Shown here in pieces: positions 1-9,600 of a stretch of 64,000 bases of DNA. The notes beneath the pieces are model-generated. The model saw only the letters and a list, made by a program, of their open reading frames with translations. It did not search any database and was not told the origin of the DNA. Origin of the DNA: DASQHY01 sp035602605 (lineage in GTDB: Bacteria; Acidobacteriota; Terriglobia; Acidiferrales; UBA7541); NCBI GenBank assembly GCA_035602605.1, contig DATNLZ010000079.1:1-64000 (forward strand), in the 5' to 3' direction. The position numbers were made by a program, and so were the translations under genes. Numbering within the stretch: position 1 is the stretch's first letter; each line of letters opens with the position of its first letter.

Positions 1-399
1 ACCAAACAACTGAAAATCTTGATACTATTGAAGCAGTAGAAATCGGAGAAATCGCCAGCATTCATGCGCTTTTGATGCATGTTGCTGAAAAGATTGCAGG
101 GTGCTCGAAGAGACTGGGTGAGTATCCCACCCTCTCCGCCATACCCTTCAGGTCCTTTATTTTTGGTGATTTACAATTTTGGTGTCTGTCTAAGTGGCGA
201 GCCCGCGGTCCTTAAGGCCAAAACGCCAACGTAAGCGACACTTCCGAAACAAGCAAGAAGACCAACATTACACGGTTTTTTGAGCTTGGCCTCGAAGTAC
301 TTCGGCTTGAAAAAGGTGCCTGGGTGAGAGTGTGGAACTCTCCACTATCCCTCGGATCGGCTGCGGACAAATCCACCTGTTCCATAAACGAAGGAATCG
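1..399. other. left-edge non-genic stretch containing an att-like site
   Basis: No convincing gene is seen. Bases 3-212 are open in one frame, but the predicted peptide is unfamiliar and runs through the tRNA-Ser 3'-end copy. About 60 bases upstream of that copy resemble the sequence upstream of the second copy near 5 kb, as expected if both are the far ends of related integrated elements. The stretch ends at the stop codon of the leftward SWIM gene. Confidence 0.5.
124..141 (+). repeat. att-like copy A of tRNA-Ser 3' end
   Basis: The 18 bases atcccaccctctccgcca are identical to the last 18 bases of the tRNA-Ser gene at 29699-29716 and to the copy at 5062-5079. The bases before it do not form a tRNA. 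A fragment of a tRNA 3' end standing alone is the usual scar of site-specific integration. Downstream (180-189) is TGGTGTCTGT, which also follows the other two copies. Confidence 0.7.
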
Positions 400-1293
400 C
401 TACTCGTTGGGTAACTGAGGCGAGGTGTCCAAATTCTTCCGTAGTTCCTGTGGTGCGCGCTGCCTCGACTGCTTGGCTGTATGGCTTTGGGCCAAGGCGT
501 CACGCAATGCTGTTTTGCGAGTTGCGGAGATAGGCTCACCCTTGTGAACGGCCTTGGCGGGGGTCTCGGCTCTCTCTGGGGCGAGCGATTCGTCGAACTC
601 AATGCCAAACACGTCGGCAAGGTCCGCGGCTGCGATTGACTTCCGCTTGCTCGGAGCAGGTGTGATGATGGGCCTGCCCGCCTGAGCTATCAATTCCATC
701 TGGTCCACTTGTCGAAGCGTAAAGAGCAGTTCCGGCTGACCGTCCAGGCGATTACCTACACCATATAGCGCTGCTGCCAGATGCTTGCACATGCCCGCCC
801 AATCTGGACACGAACAGGACATCTCGATTTCGTGAGGGGCCGGAAATAGGCCACTCCGACGTTCCGTGACGATCGCCATGACCTCCTTGGATAGTGTGCC
901 CTGCAGCAATTCAACCAGCGAGCCAATCTGCTGTCCGCACTTTGTTCGAATCGCTTTCCAAGCAGGCCCGTTCAGAGGTTTGATTTTGATCGTGATTCGG
1001 TAAAGTTCCGACCCGCAGACCATCGAACTCACTCTTCCGGCTGCGATCTGCAGGTCCAACACCGATCCGTTGCGAACGTATGTTCGGCCGCGAGGCACCC
1101 GGTTACTAAAATCGCTGTACGATTCCAGATTGTTGCACCAAGCCTTGCCCCAGAAAGTCGTGGCGATCTTCCGGCCGATAATTTTCACCGGTGAAAACTT
1201 CTGCCCCTTTTTGGCCAGCTTTCCCATTTTGCGGATGGCCTTGGCGCGACGCTGCGCCACGGGAACGTAAGGCCGGTAACTCCACCAGGACAT
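400..1293 (-). CDS. SWIM zinc-finger protein (SNF2 partner)
   Basis: A 297-residue protein with a SWIM-type zinc finger at about residues 158-172 (C-x-C followed by C-x-H, within CSCPDWAGMCKH). SWIM fingers bind DNA or protein partners. Small SWIM proteins are commonly encoded beside bacterial SNF2 helicases, as here. The ATG at 1293 is preceded by AAGGAG and lies 19 bases after the stop of the SNF2 gene, so the two are probably one transcript. The basic N-terminus and the Ala/Pro/Arg-rich C-terminal tail are unremarkable. Role inferred: accessory subunit that targets the helicase. Confidence 0.8.
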   Translation of the reverse strand: MSWWSYRPYVPVAQRRAKAIRKMGKLAKKGQKFSPVKIIGRKIATTFWGKAWCNNLESYSDFSNRVPRGRTYVRNGSVLDLQIAAGRVSSMVCGSELYRITIKIKPLNGPAWKAIRTKCGQQIGSLVELLQGTLSKEVMAIVTERRSGLFPAPHEIEMSCSCPDWAGMCKHLAAALYGVGNRLDGQPELLFTLRQVDQMELIAQAGRPIITPAPSKRKSIAAADLADVFGIEFDESLAPERAETPAKAVHKGEPISATRKTALRDALAQSHTAKQSRQRAPQELRKNLDTSPQLPNE

Positions 1294-1312
1294 AGGTGCT
1301 CCTTTCAGGCGC

Positions 1313-3988
1313 TCACGATTCCATTGCTTTGTTCATGTCTAACGACACGAAGCGAAGCAGTTGGTCATTACTCATCTCCGTTAGCAGCGCGTCCACGCCG
1401 CCATCCAGTAACTGGCGAGACAAGTCCGTCTTTTGCCCGATCAATTCGTCGATTTTATCTTCCACGGTGCCGCGGCATACGAATTTGTGAACAAAGACGT
1501 TGCGTTTCTGGCCGATACGGAACGCCCGGTCCGTTGCCTGATTCTCTACGGACGGATTCCACCAGCGATCGAAGTGGATAACATAGGATGCGGCGGTAAG
1601 GTTCAGCCCCGTGCCCCCCGCCTTGAGGGAAAGAACAAAAAACGGCGGGCCGTCTTCACGTTGAAACGCTTCGACCAATTCGTGCCTTTTTCCCACGGGC
1701 GTTTGCCCATGCAACACCAATCCCGGCTTGCCGAAGACCTCGCGAAGGAACTCCGCCAGCGGCGCGGTGATTTCACGAAATTGAGAGAAGATCAGAACCT
1801 TCTCCTGGCGTTCTGCCAATTCCTGGCAAATTTCGGCCAGCCTTTGGAACTTTCCGCTGTGTTCCGCCGCGTAAGCATTATCCCCAGTGAGTTGCGAAGG
1901 ATGATTGCAAATTTGTTTCAGCCGCATCAAGTACGACAGGACGATCCCGCGCCGCTGGATGCCGTCAACTTGGTCGATTTGCTGGGCGAGTTCTTTGACC
2001 GATTGCTGATACAAAGCAGCCTGCTGTTTGCTCAACCCGCAAAACGCATTGACTTCGGTCTTCTCCGGCAGATCGGAGATGATGCGCTTGTCAGTCTTGA
2101 GACGCCGCAGAATATAGGGTTGCACGAGCCTGCGTAGTGGTCCATACGAATTAGTCTCGCGAGCATTCATCTGCTTCACGAAGCTCGCAAAGGCCTTGGC
2201 TCCCCCCAGCAGGCCAGGGTTGAGAAAATCGAACAGGGACCACAAATCCGACAGCCGGTTTTCCACAGGCGTTCCTGTCAGAGCGATTCTGCAGCCGGAA
2301 CGCAACTCCTTTACCGCCCTAGCTTGGCGTGTGCCGGCGTTCTTGATGGCCTGTGCTTCGTCGAGGATAACCAGCCTCCATTCGCGCTGCCGGAGAGAAT
2401 TGACCCTTCCCAGCATCGTGTAGGTAGTAATGACCAAATCGCAGTCCCCGCAGGCGTCCACCGCTTTCCCCTCGCCGTTCGTCTCCGACGGATGTGCAAT
2501 GAACATGGATAGCGATGGAGCAAAACGAGAGATTTCCGCTTTCCAGTTGGCGATCAGCGATGCCGGCACAATCAACAGGCTGGGGTTCTCTCTCTGAGTG
2601 GAGTCATGTTTCAAGTGAAGTAGCAAAGCGAGGACCTGGATCGTCTTCCCCAGCCCCATGTCATCCGCCAAGCATGGTCCCAATCCCAATCTGGTCATGA
2701 ACCGGAGCCAATGAACACCGATTTGTTGATACGGCCGAAGGTCCGTCCTTATTCCGGGCGGGGTGGCATTAGGCACACGCTCGGGATGACGCAATTCCTG
2801 AAGTACTTTCTCCAGATGCTGTCCCGCGGAAATCCCCACCCATTCCTTCGCTGCTTCCGGTACGAGCGAAGCTGCATCGCCTTGCAGATTTGCGCCCGAC
2901 AGCATGCGCATGCCCTCAAAAAAGGAGATGCCTCCGTGCTGCGCCGTCCGTTCGACATTTTTCCAGTGCTTCAAGGCTTCCGCCAATCTGTCGCGGTCCA
3001 GTTCCACCCACTTTCCCTTGAGGGCAACTAGACCGCCCGATGATTCGAGGATGGCGCGCAATTCCTTTTCATCCAGTGGCTGGCCGTCGAATGTCACGGC
3101 GACAGAAAAATCCAGCAACGCATCGGTGCTGATCTTGGTGCTGTTGCCCACCGTTACGCTGACCACGGGTCGCGGTGGCCGGGAAGCTTTCCACCAATCG
3201 GGCACGCGAACGATCAGCCCGCTCTCTTCGAGTGTGGGGACATCCTTCAATAGCCTATAGGCATCGGTTGGTGTCCATGCCAAAGGACTGTAGATGTCAC
3301 CTGCCTCAACCATTTCCTTTACCCACGTGATTCGCTCGGCAGCGCGCTGGATTGGTTGCAACAAAGAAAGCAACGCTGCACGGTTCTTCGAGCCAGCGTA
3401 TTCTTGCAACGCCCGTCCCAATGGCAAGTGCTGCGCCCGTCCCTGCGCTGAGAGCCGACTCGAGTACGACGCTAAGAAAGCGAACGGATAGTCGGGATCA
3501 CGCTTGTTTTCCGCCAAGTGAAACGACACCCTCCCGACTGCCCGCCACATTGGATTCCGTTCTCGAAGGTATTCCTGCACGCCGTGGCCCGACGTTTGCA
3601 CTTCCTTTCGCACCAAAACATCTAGGTCCGCCCACCACTCCTTCAGCACGTCGGCATTGAGGTACTCCAAACCTCGCATCGGGGGTGCCGACAGAACCAT
3701 TACCGCCAAATCGCCCTCCGTTGGCGGGAAAACGGGCGGGAACTCTGCCTGCCCGGCTATCTCGGGTGTATGGCATAGCTGTGTTAGGTACGCGCGGCCC
3801 AAATCGCGTGCGAAGGAAAAATCCGCCGGCAAACTTGCCTGCAATTCGGTCGTGGACAAATGGAGAATCCCGCGCGATGAACTATCGGCGAAAGCCTCGA
3901 TGATCCGCTTTGCCGCGGCTTCCTTGCTATCCGGGGCAGTTTCTACGAACAATCGTCCATGAGGAGAGATAGACAGATTCATGGTCAT
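1313..3988 (-). CDS. SNF2-family DEAD/DEAH helicase
   Basis: An 891-residue SWI2/SNF2 ATPase. The N-terminal ~400 residues match the kind of SNF2-associated region found in bacterial members. The ATPase core follows, with Walker A (DDMGLGKT) near residue 446, the Walker B box DEAQ near 543, LTGTPVENR, and a C-terminal helicase lobe with the QATDRAFRIGQ box. Such proteins translocate on duplex DNA and remodel bound complexes. First gene of a two-gene operon with the SWIM protein. No clear Shine-Dalgarno precedes the ATG at 3988; an in-frame ATG lies two codons later. Its place between two att-like repeats suggests accessory cargo, but this gene pair also occurs in ordinary chromosomes. Confidence 0.9.
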   Translation of the reverse strand: MTMNLSISPHGRLFVETAPDSKEAAAKRIIEAFADSSSRGILHLSTTELQASLPADFSFARDLGRAYLTQLCHTPEIAGQAEFPPVFPPTEGDLAVMVLSAPPMRGLEYLNADVLKEWWADLDVLVRKEVQTSGHGVQEYLRERNPMWRAVGRVSFHLAENKRDPDYPFAFLASYSSRLSAQGRAQHLPLGRALQEYAGSKNRAALLSLLQPIQRAAERITWVKEMVEAGDIYSPLAWTPTDAYRLLKDVPTLEESGLIVRVPDWWKASRPPRPVVSVTVGNSTKISTDALLDFSVAVTFDGQPLDEKELRAILESSGGLVALKGKWVELDRDRLAEALKHWKNVERTAQHGGISFFEGMRMLSGANLQGDAASLVPEAAKEWVGISAGQHLEKVLQELRHPERVPNATPPGIRTDLRPYQQIGVHWLRFMTRLGLGPCLADDMGLGKTIQVLALLLHLKHDSTQRENPSLLIVPASLIANWKAEISRFAPSLSMFIAHPSETNGEGKAVDACGDCDLVITTYTMLGRVNSLRQREWRLVILDEAQAIKNAGTRQARAVKELRSGCRIALTGTPVENRLSDLWSLFDFLNPGLLGGAKAFASFVKQMNARETNSYGPLRRLVQPYILRRLKTDKRIISDLPEKTEVNAFCGLSKQQAALYQQSVKELAQQIDQVDGIQRRGIVLSYLMRLKQICNHPSQLTGDNAYAAEHSGKFQRLAEICQELAERQEKVLIFSQFREITAPLAEFLREVFGKPGLVLHGQTPVGKRHELVEAFQREDGPPFFVLSLKAGGTGLNLTAASYVIHFDRWWNPSVENQATDRAFRIGQKRNVFVHKFVCRGTVEDKIDELIGQKTDLSRQLLDGGVDALLTEMSNDQLLRFVSLDMNKAMES

Positions 3989-4181
3989 GCCGATTATGCG
4001 ATACTTTCACCCCATTCCAAAAATGCAGTACGAAACTCGCACCTTACGTACGTTGCGGACGCCAGGACGAACACATCGCTTATGGCTTCGTTTGTGGGCT
4101 CCGGTTCCCTGAGCGGATTCTTGCGCTGTTCCGCCCCGCACATAAATTGTGATATTCTTACTGTAAAGAGGAGGAGTAAAG

Positions 4182-4430
4182 ATGACACGCTCTAGCACAA
4201 TCAGCAGTAAGGGCCAGATTACGGTACCTCTGGAGATTCGCAATCGGCTCGGGCTGAAACAGGGAGATCGCGTGGAATTTGTCGTTGAAAGTGATCGAAC
4301 AACCATCCGCCCGGCGCGTGCGCCTGAAAATCCATTTGTAAAATATGTGGGTGCACTGCCCGCCTTTTCCGGGGTGCATGAGGTAAATGCCTGGATTCGG
4401 ACCCTGCGCGACGAAGAAACTAAGGAATAA
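4182..4430 (+). CDS. AbrB/MazE-type antitoxin
   Basis: An 82-residue protein beginning with the swapped-hairpin AbrB fold signature (ISSKGQITVPLEIR, then GLKQGDRVEF). In toxin-antitoxin operons this domain binds the operator and the C-terminal tail neutralises the toxin. A strong ribosome site, AGGAGGAG, lies just upstream (about 4169-4176). Its stop codon overlaps the start of the PIN toxin by one base, so translation is coupled. Likely autoregulated with its toxin, by analogy with VapBC families. Confidence 0.9.
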   Translation: MTRSSTISSKGQITVPLEIRNRLGLKQGDRVEFVVESDRTTIRPARAPENPFVKYVGALPAFSGVHEVNAWIRTLRDEETKE

Positions 4431-4843
4431 TGAGAACGGCAATCGATACCAACGTGCTCTCTGCCCTTTGGTCAAAGGAGTCGCTAGCTCCAGACATAGC
4501 AAGGAACCTCGGCAACGCGAAGACTGAGGGAGGTTTAGTTGTGGGAGCGCCAGTCTACGCAGAGTTGCTGGCCTACCCGAAGGCTACAGAATCCTTCGTA
4601 AACGGCTTTCTCGCGGATACAGGCATCGACGTCGATTTCGAGTTTCAACAATCCCTATGGCTGGAGGCTGGCCGGCGTTTTGCACGCTATGCAAGGCGGC
4701 GACGAAGGACTGCACACCACGGTCCGAGGCGTTTGCTTGCTGATTTCATCATTGGATCCCATGCCCTGACGCAGGCAGATCGTCTCATGACGCTCGATCC
4801 GAAGCGCTACAAACAAGATTTTCCGGAATTAAAGCTGGTCTAA
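4430..4843 (+). CDS. vapC: PIN-domain toxin (VapC family)
   Basis: A 137-residue PIN ribonuclease. The N-terminus AIDTNVLSAL holds the first catalytic Asp and a conserved Asn. LLADFIIGSHA supplies the central acidic residue, and the C-terminal TLDPKRYKQDFPEL is typical of the family. VapC toxins cleave tRNA or rRNA in a magnesium-dependent way. Paired with the AbrB-type antitoxin through a one-base stop/start overlap. Such modules stabilise mobile DNA, consistent with the flanking att-like sites. Confidence 0.88.
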   Translation: MRTAIDTNVLSALWSKESLAPDIARNLGNAKTEGGLVVGAPVYAELLAYPKATESFVNGFLADTGIDVDFEFQQSLWLEAGRRFARYARRRRRTAHHGPRRLLADFIIGSHALTQADRLMTLDPKRYKQDFPELKLV

Positions 4844-5179
4844 TCGGCTTCGCAATAAAAATATAGACTTTGGGCACTTCCGGTCGGCCGCGTAGGTTCT
4901 CTTGGTGTCTTTGGTGTCTGTTTGGGTGCGAATTTCGTTGCTATTAGGCGAAAGAGTTGAAGGAGTTGCAAAGGGCGAAATCGTGGAAATCACCAATGTT
5001 CATGCGCGTGCCGTGCATATTGTTGAAATGATTGTAGGATGACTAAATGCCCGGGGTAAGTATCCCACCCTCTCCGCCATTTCTGTCATGGATTTTCCCT
5101 CCCTTGAATTCATGGTGTCTGTGTTGGTGGCTGCCGTGCTAGGCTCGAACGTAAACGCTGAACTTATCTGGCCTTTAGC
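4844..5179. other. intergenic stretch with att-like copy B and TGGTGTCT motifs
   Basis: No gene is seen. It contains TTGGTGTCT at 4902-4910 and 4911-4919, a region around 4977-5040 resembling bases 47-110 of the window, the tRNA-Ser 3'-end copy at 5062-5079, and TGGTGTCTGT at 5113-5122. The arrangement resembles the junction of an integrated element with the chromosome. Confidence 0.55.
5062..5079 (+). repeat. att-like copy B of tRNA-Ser 3' end
   Basis: Identical over 18 bases to copy A and to the 3' end of tRNA-Ser(CGA) at 29699-29716, in the same orientation. No tRNA body precedes it. Together with copy A it frames about 4.9 kb carrying SNF2, SWIM and the toxin-antitoxin pair. Confidence 0.7.
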
Positions 5180-6202
5180 TTACTCTGCACGCCGAACGGC
5201 AAGAAGCGTCAAATCGTCGGTTTGTTTCAAACCCTCCCGAAAACTCAGCAAGTCCTCGAGACATTTAGAGATTAGCCCCGCAGGCTCTATCCCTGCGTGC
5301 CGCGCCGCCAGCGTGCGGATTCGGTGGAGACCATACTCTGCACCTGCGCGATTCCGTGCTTCCGTCAAACCGTCGGTATATAGGAACAGGGTGTCACCGT
5401 GAGCCAGTGTGAGCCGATGGACAGGGAAGCGGGTGTTACAGAACATCCCCAGAGGCACTCCCGTGGAATCCTTTGGTGTGGCCCCGTCACCATGGGTGTG
5501 AAGCACTGGAAGGTGGCCAGCGCTGACAAACTCCACTGAACCATCGTGGGCAGCTCGCCCCACGACGAGAGTTGCGAATTGTCCCGCGAGAGTGCACTCG
5601 CAGAAAATGCGGTTGGCGTCTTCCACCATGCGATCAAGCGGGAGACCGGTTTCTGCGAGGCTGCGAAACGTTGCATGAAGGTGGCTCATGAGCATCGACG
5701 CAGCGACACCCTTGCCCGAAACATCCCCCAGCATAAAGAGCAGGCCACCGTCTGTTTCGAAAAGATCGCAGTAATCGCCGCTCACCATGCCGGCAGGTTG
5801 ATAGTGGTAGCGCACGTCCCACCCAGCTGGTGCCAGGCTGGGTTTCGGCAAGAGAGCGCGCTGGATGCGCGCGGCCAGGGAAAGATCACTCTCCAAGGCA
5901 CGCTGTTCAGCGCTCGTAAGATGGTCGAGACAGAACCGCACCAACGGATCGGCCAGCAGGCGCTCCGCTTCAATGCTGTCGTGGCACATCTCGCAGAGCC
6001 CGAATGTTCCTTGATCGATACGGCTCAGTGCAGTGTCCACAGCCGTCAGCAATTGAGAAAAAGAAGCATCGACGGTGGGCGAATGCAAAGCCTCGAGAAG
6101 ACGCTCGCGGCGTTGTTCGAGTTCGGTGCGCAAATACGTTTGTTCGGCAGGGATCATACTACCTCCTGCCATAGGCTGCTGTTTTGCGCCTGAGCTTTCC
6201 AT
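5180..6202 (-). CDS. SpoIIE/RsbU-type PP2C phosphatase with DksA-like zinc finger
   Basis: A 340-residue cytoplasmic protein. Residues ~35-95 form a coiled stretch and a TraR/DksA-like zinc finger (CEMC near residue 69, then FC-L-DH about 20 residues later). Residues ~125-338 are a SpoIIE phosphatase with metal-binding motifs SGDYCD, LGDVSGKGVAAS, LYTDGLTEA and QTDDLTLLAV. Family members dephosphorylate anti-anti-sigma factors in partner-switching control of sigma factors. No STAS or anti-sigma gene is adjacent, so the partner is unknown. The DksA-like N-terminus might contact RNA polymerase, which is only inference. Confidence 0.88.
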   Translation of the reverse strand: MESSGAKQQPMAGGSMIPAEQTYLRTELEQRRERLLEALHSPTVDASFSQLLTAVDTALSRIDQGTFGLCEMCHDSIEAERLLADPLVRFCLDHLTSAEQRALESDLSLAARIQRALLPKPSLAPAGWDVRYHYQPAGMVSGDYCDLFETDGGLLFMLGDVSGKGVAASMLMSHLHATFRSLAETGLPLDRMVEDANRIFCECTLAGQFATLVVGRAAHDGSVEFVSAGHLPVLHTHGDGATPKDSTGVPLGMFCNTRFPVHRLTLAHGDTLFLYTDGLTEARNRAGAEYGLHRIRTLAARHAGIEPAGLISKCLEDLLSFREGLKQTDDLTLLAVRRAE

Positions 6203-6291
6203 CCGATTTCCTCCTTTGAATTGAGGACCATGGGAATTGGCTTAACGTCGACGCTACCGCCCCTCCGCTTGCGATTCGCCACTGGAGCGTC

Positions 6292-6320
6292 AAAAAACCA
6301 AGCGGCCTTGCCGAGCCGCT
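6292..6320 (-). terminator. leftward rho-independent terminator
   Basis: Read on the minus strand, AGCGGC and GCCGCT form a 6-bp stem (6315-6320 with 6301-6306) around an 8-base loop, followed closely by a run of six T (6292-6297). No minus-strand gene lies immediately upstream, so it would end a non-coding transcript or act as an attenuator before the phosphatase gene. Confidence 0.55.
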
Positions 6321-6510
6321 GCTGATGTTTATTTGATGCTGCAACGTGCAAGACGGTGCAGGAATCTTGGTTCCAACCGCACGCAGCAACCTAGGGATCG
6401 CAAGAGGAGCTGCGCTGACTCCTAAGTCTTGCGAATCGAGCTGCAGACTGGTCCTTTGCGTCTGCGATAACGCCTGTCGAGGCGACCTGCTTGCTCGAAG
6501 CAAGGTCGCA
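6292..6510 (-). ncRNA. candidate structured small RNA, class unknown
   Basis: On the minus strand several hairpins precede the terminator. One stem is formed by 6482-6486 and 6490-6495 pairing with 6499-6504 and 6505-6509 around a 3-base loop. A second, near 6395-6430, pairs GCAAGA/TCTTGC and AGGAG/CTCCT. A third, near 6355-6382, pairs GTGC/GCAC and GGAA/TTCC. No Rfam family was recognised by eye, and no clear promoter is visible. Could equally be an attenuating leader. Confidence 0.25.
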
Positions 6511-6534
6511 TATTGGGAATACAAGACAAGTTGA

Positions 6535-6563
6535 TTGACATGGTTTGGTTTCGTTCTTAGTAT
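6535..6563 (+). promoter_or_regulatory. sigma70-like promoter of the TonB receptor
   Basis: TTGACA at 6535-6540 (perfect -35) and TAGTAT at 6558-6563 (-10, four of six) are separated by 17 bases. The predicted transcript would start near 6570, giving a leader of about 70 bases before the ATG at 6641. Confidence 0.5.
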
Positions 6564-6640
6564 CGCTGTCCTGTGCGGGCTTTCCATTACAGCGCCCTTA
6601 AATCGCATACCCCTACGATTCTGCTTTAGCTGGAGGAATC

Positions 6641-9600
6641 ATGCTCAAATCCGCATTTTGTTTGGGGACCGCAATCATAGCCGTCCTAATTTTGCTGTTG
6701 AGCCCCTTGCTTATATCAGCGCAGACCGTGAGCGGCTCAATGAGCGGCCATGTCGTGGACTCTTCAGGCGCGGTAGTGCCAGGCGTTAGCGTTATGGCTA
6801 AGAGCGACGAGACCAGCGCCGTGCGCGAAGCACTCACCAACAGCGACGGCTATTATCTGATTCCTTTTGTGCCCATTGGGACTTACGAAGTAACTGCTCA
6901 GAGGCAGGGTTTTGCAACCATTACTCGTAGCAATGTTTCGGTCACCTTAAACAAGACCACAAGCGTCGATTTTTCTCTCACGCTTCCTGGTCTCCAGCAA
7001 ACGGTTACCGTTTCCGAGGTAGCTCCGCTAATCGACGTTGCCGGTGGGCAGATTCGTCGATCCATGGATGACAGTTTCATTGGTGTTCTGCCTTCTGCAG
7101 CCCGCAATTTCCTGGGTATTGCCGCGCTTTTCCCAGGGTTCCAAACCAATCCGACTTCGGGCCAGAACAACTTTTTGTTATCGAGCGGGAGTTCGGTTTC
7201 CTTCAACGGCACCGGAACCCGTGGGACGACGTTCCTTACCGACGGCGTCACCAATGATGACGGCTCCGAAAATCAAAATCGTCAAGGGGTCAACCTCAGC
7301 ACGATTAAGGAAATGCAGATCGTCACCAACAACTTTGCGCCGGAGTTTGGCCGCGGCTTCGGTGCCGTCGTCCTGGTGCAAACCAAGTCTGGCAGCAATC
7401 AAATGCATGGCGAGGCTTATTGGTATCTCAGAAATTCAGCGCTGGATGCGCGCAGTTTCTTTGCCAACCCGAGGATTAAGAAGGCGGTGAGCCAAACCCA
7501 CCGGGCAGGCGGTACCCTCGGGGGCCCGATCGTTAAAGATCGGCTGTTTTTTTTCGGCTCACTCGAACGTTTCTGGCAACCCGGCTCGCAAATATCGAGC
7601 ACGTATCTTCTGCAGTCCCCGTTTCGAACGATTACGGTTGATCCAGCGGCCCCGGACGCCGCCGCCCGCCGCGCCTGGGTACAAGGCATCATCGATCGAT
7701 TCCCAACCGACCTCACTCCCAATGATCCTGTCCGAGGTCCCTTTGCATATTCCGCGCCCGCTCCACGCTCGAGTCATACTAAGGACTATAGCGTCCGCAT
7801 AGATTGGCGTAAGTCTGACAAAAACCTCTTCTACGCACGATACCAATTCAGCAATTATTTTTTTGGCTTAACCAAAGAGTTCGTCAGAGGTGAAAACATC
7901 GTCCAGGATCATCGCTTCCAGAATGTAGGTATCACTCACACCCACATTTTTTCGTCGTCCACCACCGGCGAATTTCGTTTCGGCTTCGGCCGCCGCAGGA
8001 TCACGGCGAGCTTCCTTTCCGGTGAAGCAAAAGCCCCGATTGTACGTTGGTCCTTCACCAACTTTGCGCCGATTATCGGTAACGCCAGTTCATTCCCCCA
8101 GCAGCGGTATCAGAATGATTTTCAATACGTTTACAATATCTCCAGCCAACTCGGAAGTCGCCACACCCTTAAGGGCGGAACCGATATCCGCCGCATTCAG
8201 CTCAACGATCGTGCCGAGAATTATAACCGCGGCTTTTGGCAATTCATGTCCGCGGGCCGCTTCAACGCCATGGAAAATTTCCAGCGCGGCGTGGTGACTA
8301 CGTATACTCAGGGTTTTGGTCCGGCTTACCTGGGCCTGCGTACGACTGAATTGAACTTTTACGGTCAGGACGACTTCCGGCTCAAGCGCGACCTCGTTTT
8401 CAACATCGGTTTTCGCGTTGAGCATGTTGGGTCTCCAACCGAAGTAAATAACTTGGTGCCTCCGGATTTCGGCGCAGATACTTACTTCGAGCCTCGCTTC
8501 GGGTTCGCCTATTCGCCCAATTTCTCCTCGGGTTTCTTGCGCCGGCTAAGCGGCGGCCCGGGCCACAGCTCCATTCGAGGTGGATTTGGTATCTTCCACG
8601 GACGCATCTACCAATCGATCTTCAGCCAGATTGGGGCCAGCACGCGATTTAATCCCCCCAATGCCGCTGTTCTCAGCTTGAGCAACCCGGACATGTCGGT
8701 GGCCGACCCAACAAATGGCTTTGTCTTCCGCCCCGGGCCTCCCACTGCACAAGTCGGCCTGACTCTACCAGAGTCCAATCTTCATATGCCTTACACAGAG
8801 CAATGGAACCTCACCGTAGAACGGCAACTACCGTGGAACTCCGCCTTGCAAGCCTCTTATATTGGAAATCGCGGCATAGGGTTCATTTTTTATCATTGGG
8901 ATAACCGCGCGCAATTTCCTTGGACATCCACACAACCCACCACCTATAAAGGAGCAGGCAACTTCCCGGGGGTGACTTTTGACAACATCGATCAGGACTT
9001 ATTCAACGCCAGACCCGCGCCCGGCTTTATTTCGCTGAGCCAAGCACGCACGGACGCGCGCCGTAGGGATGGACGATTCTCGTCTATCCTGCGACCGAGT
9101 AATGGCGCTTGGTCCTACTACCACGCGTTGCAGATCACCTATACCCAGCGTCCTTTGCGCGGCCTCAACGTCCAGGCAGGCTATACTTGGTCTAAGAACA
9201 TTGATACCGGCTCCGAAGGAACGTTCGTCGGCGGCGGTGACACTAATGCGGCCGTCAGCGAGACCCAGGGTGGCCGCAGCCTGCGCGGCCTCAGTCGTTT
9301 GAGCCAGCCCCATCGCTTTACGCTCAGCTACATCTATGAGCTGCCGCTTTTCAAAAAACAAGAAGGAGTGTTCGGTCGCGTGCTCGGTGGCTGGCAAGTT
9401 TCTGGAGTAACTACCTTGGCCTCCGGAAATCCATTCACCGTTTTCATTGGCTATGACCTGAATGGTGACGGCATCGGCGGGGATCGTCCCTTCTTGCGCG
9501 ATCCCGCTATTCTTGGCCGCTCGGTGGACAATGGCCGCATCAATCCGGCCACCGGACGGCAGTTCAGCACCGGACAATTGCCGATCACCGCATTTTCCCC

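Larger units (their letters stand above)
6203..6640. other. 438-bp regulatory intergenic region
   Basis: Divergent region between the phosphatase (leftward) and the TonB receptor (rightward). It holds a sigma70-like promoter for the receptor (6535-6563), a leftward intrinsic terminator (6292-6320), and several hairpins between 6340 and 6510 that may belong to a leftward small RNA. No protein gene is supported. Confidence 0.6.

Noticed and set aside
3..212. Open frame across the first att-like copy
   Set aside because: Starts outside the window and passes through tRNA-derived sequence; no recognisable protein.
1433..2137. 234-codon plus-strand open frame
   Set aside because: Lies opposite the SNF2 helicase C-terminal lobe, which has the defining motifs.
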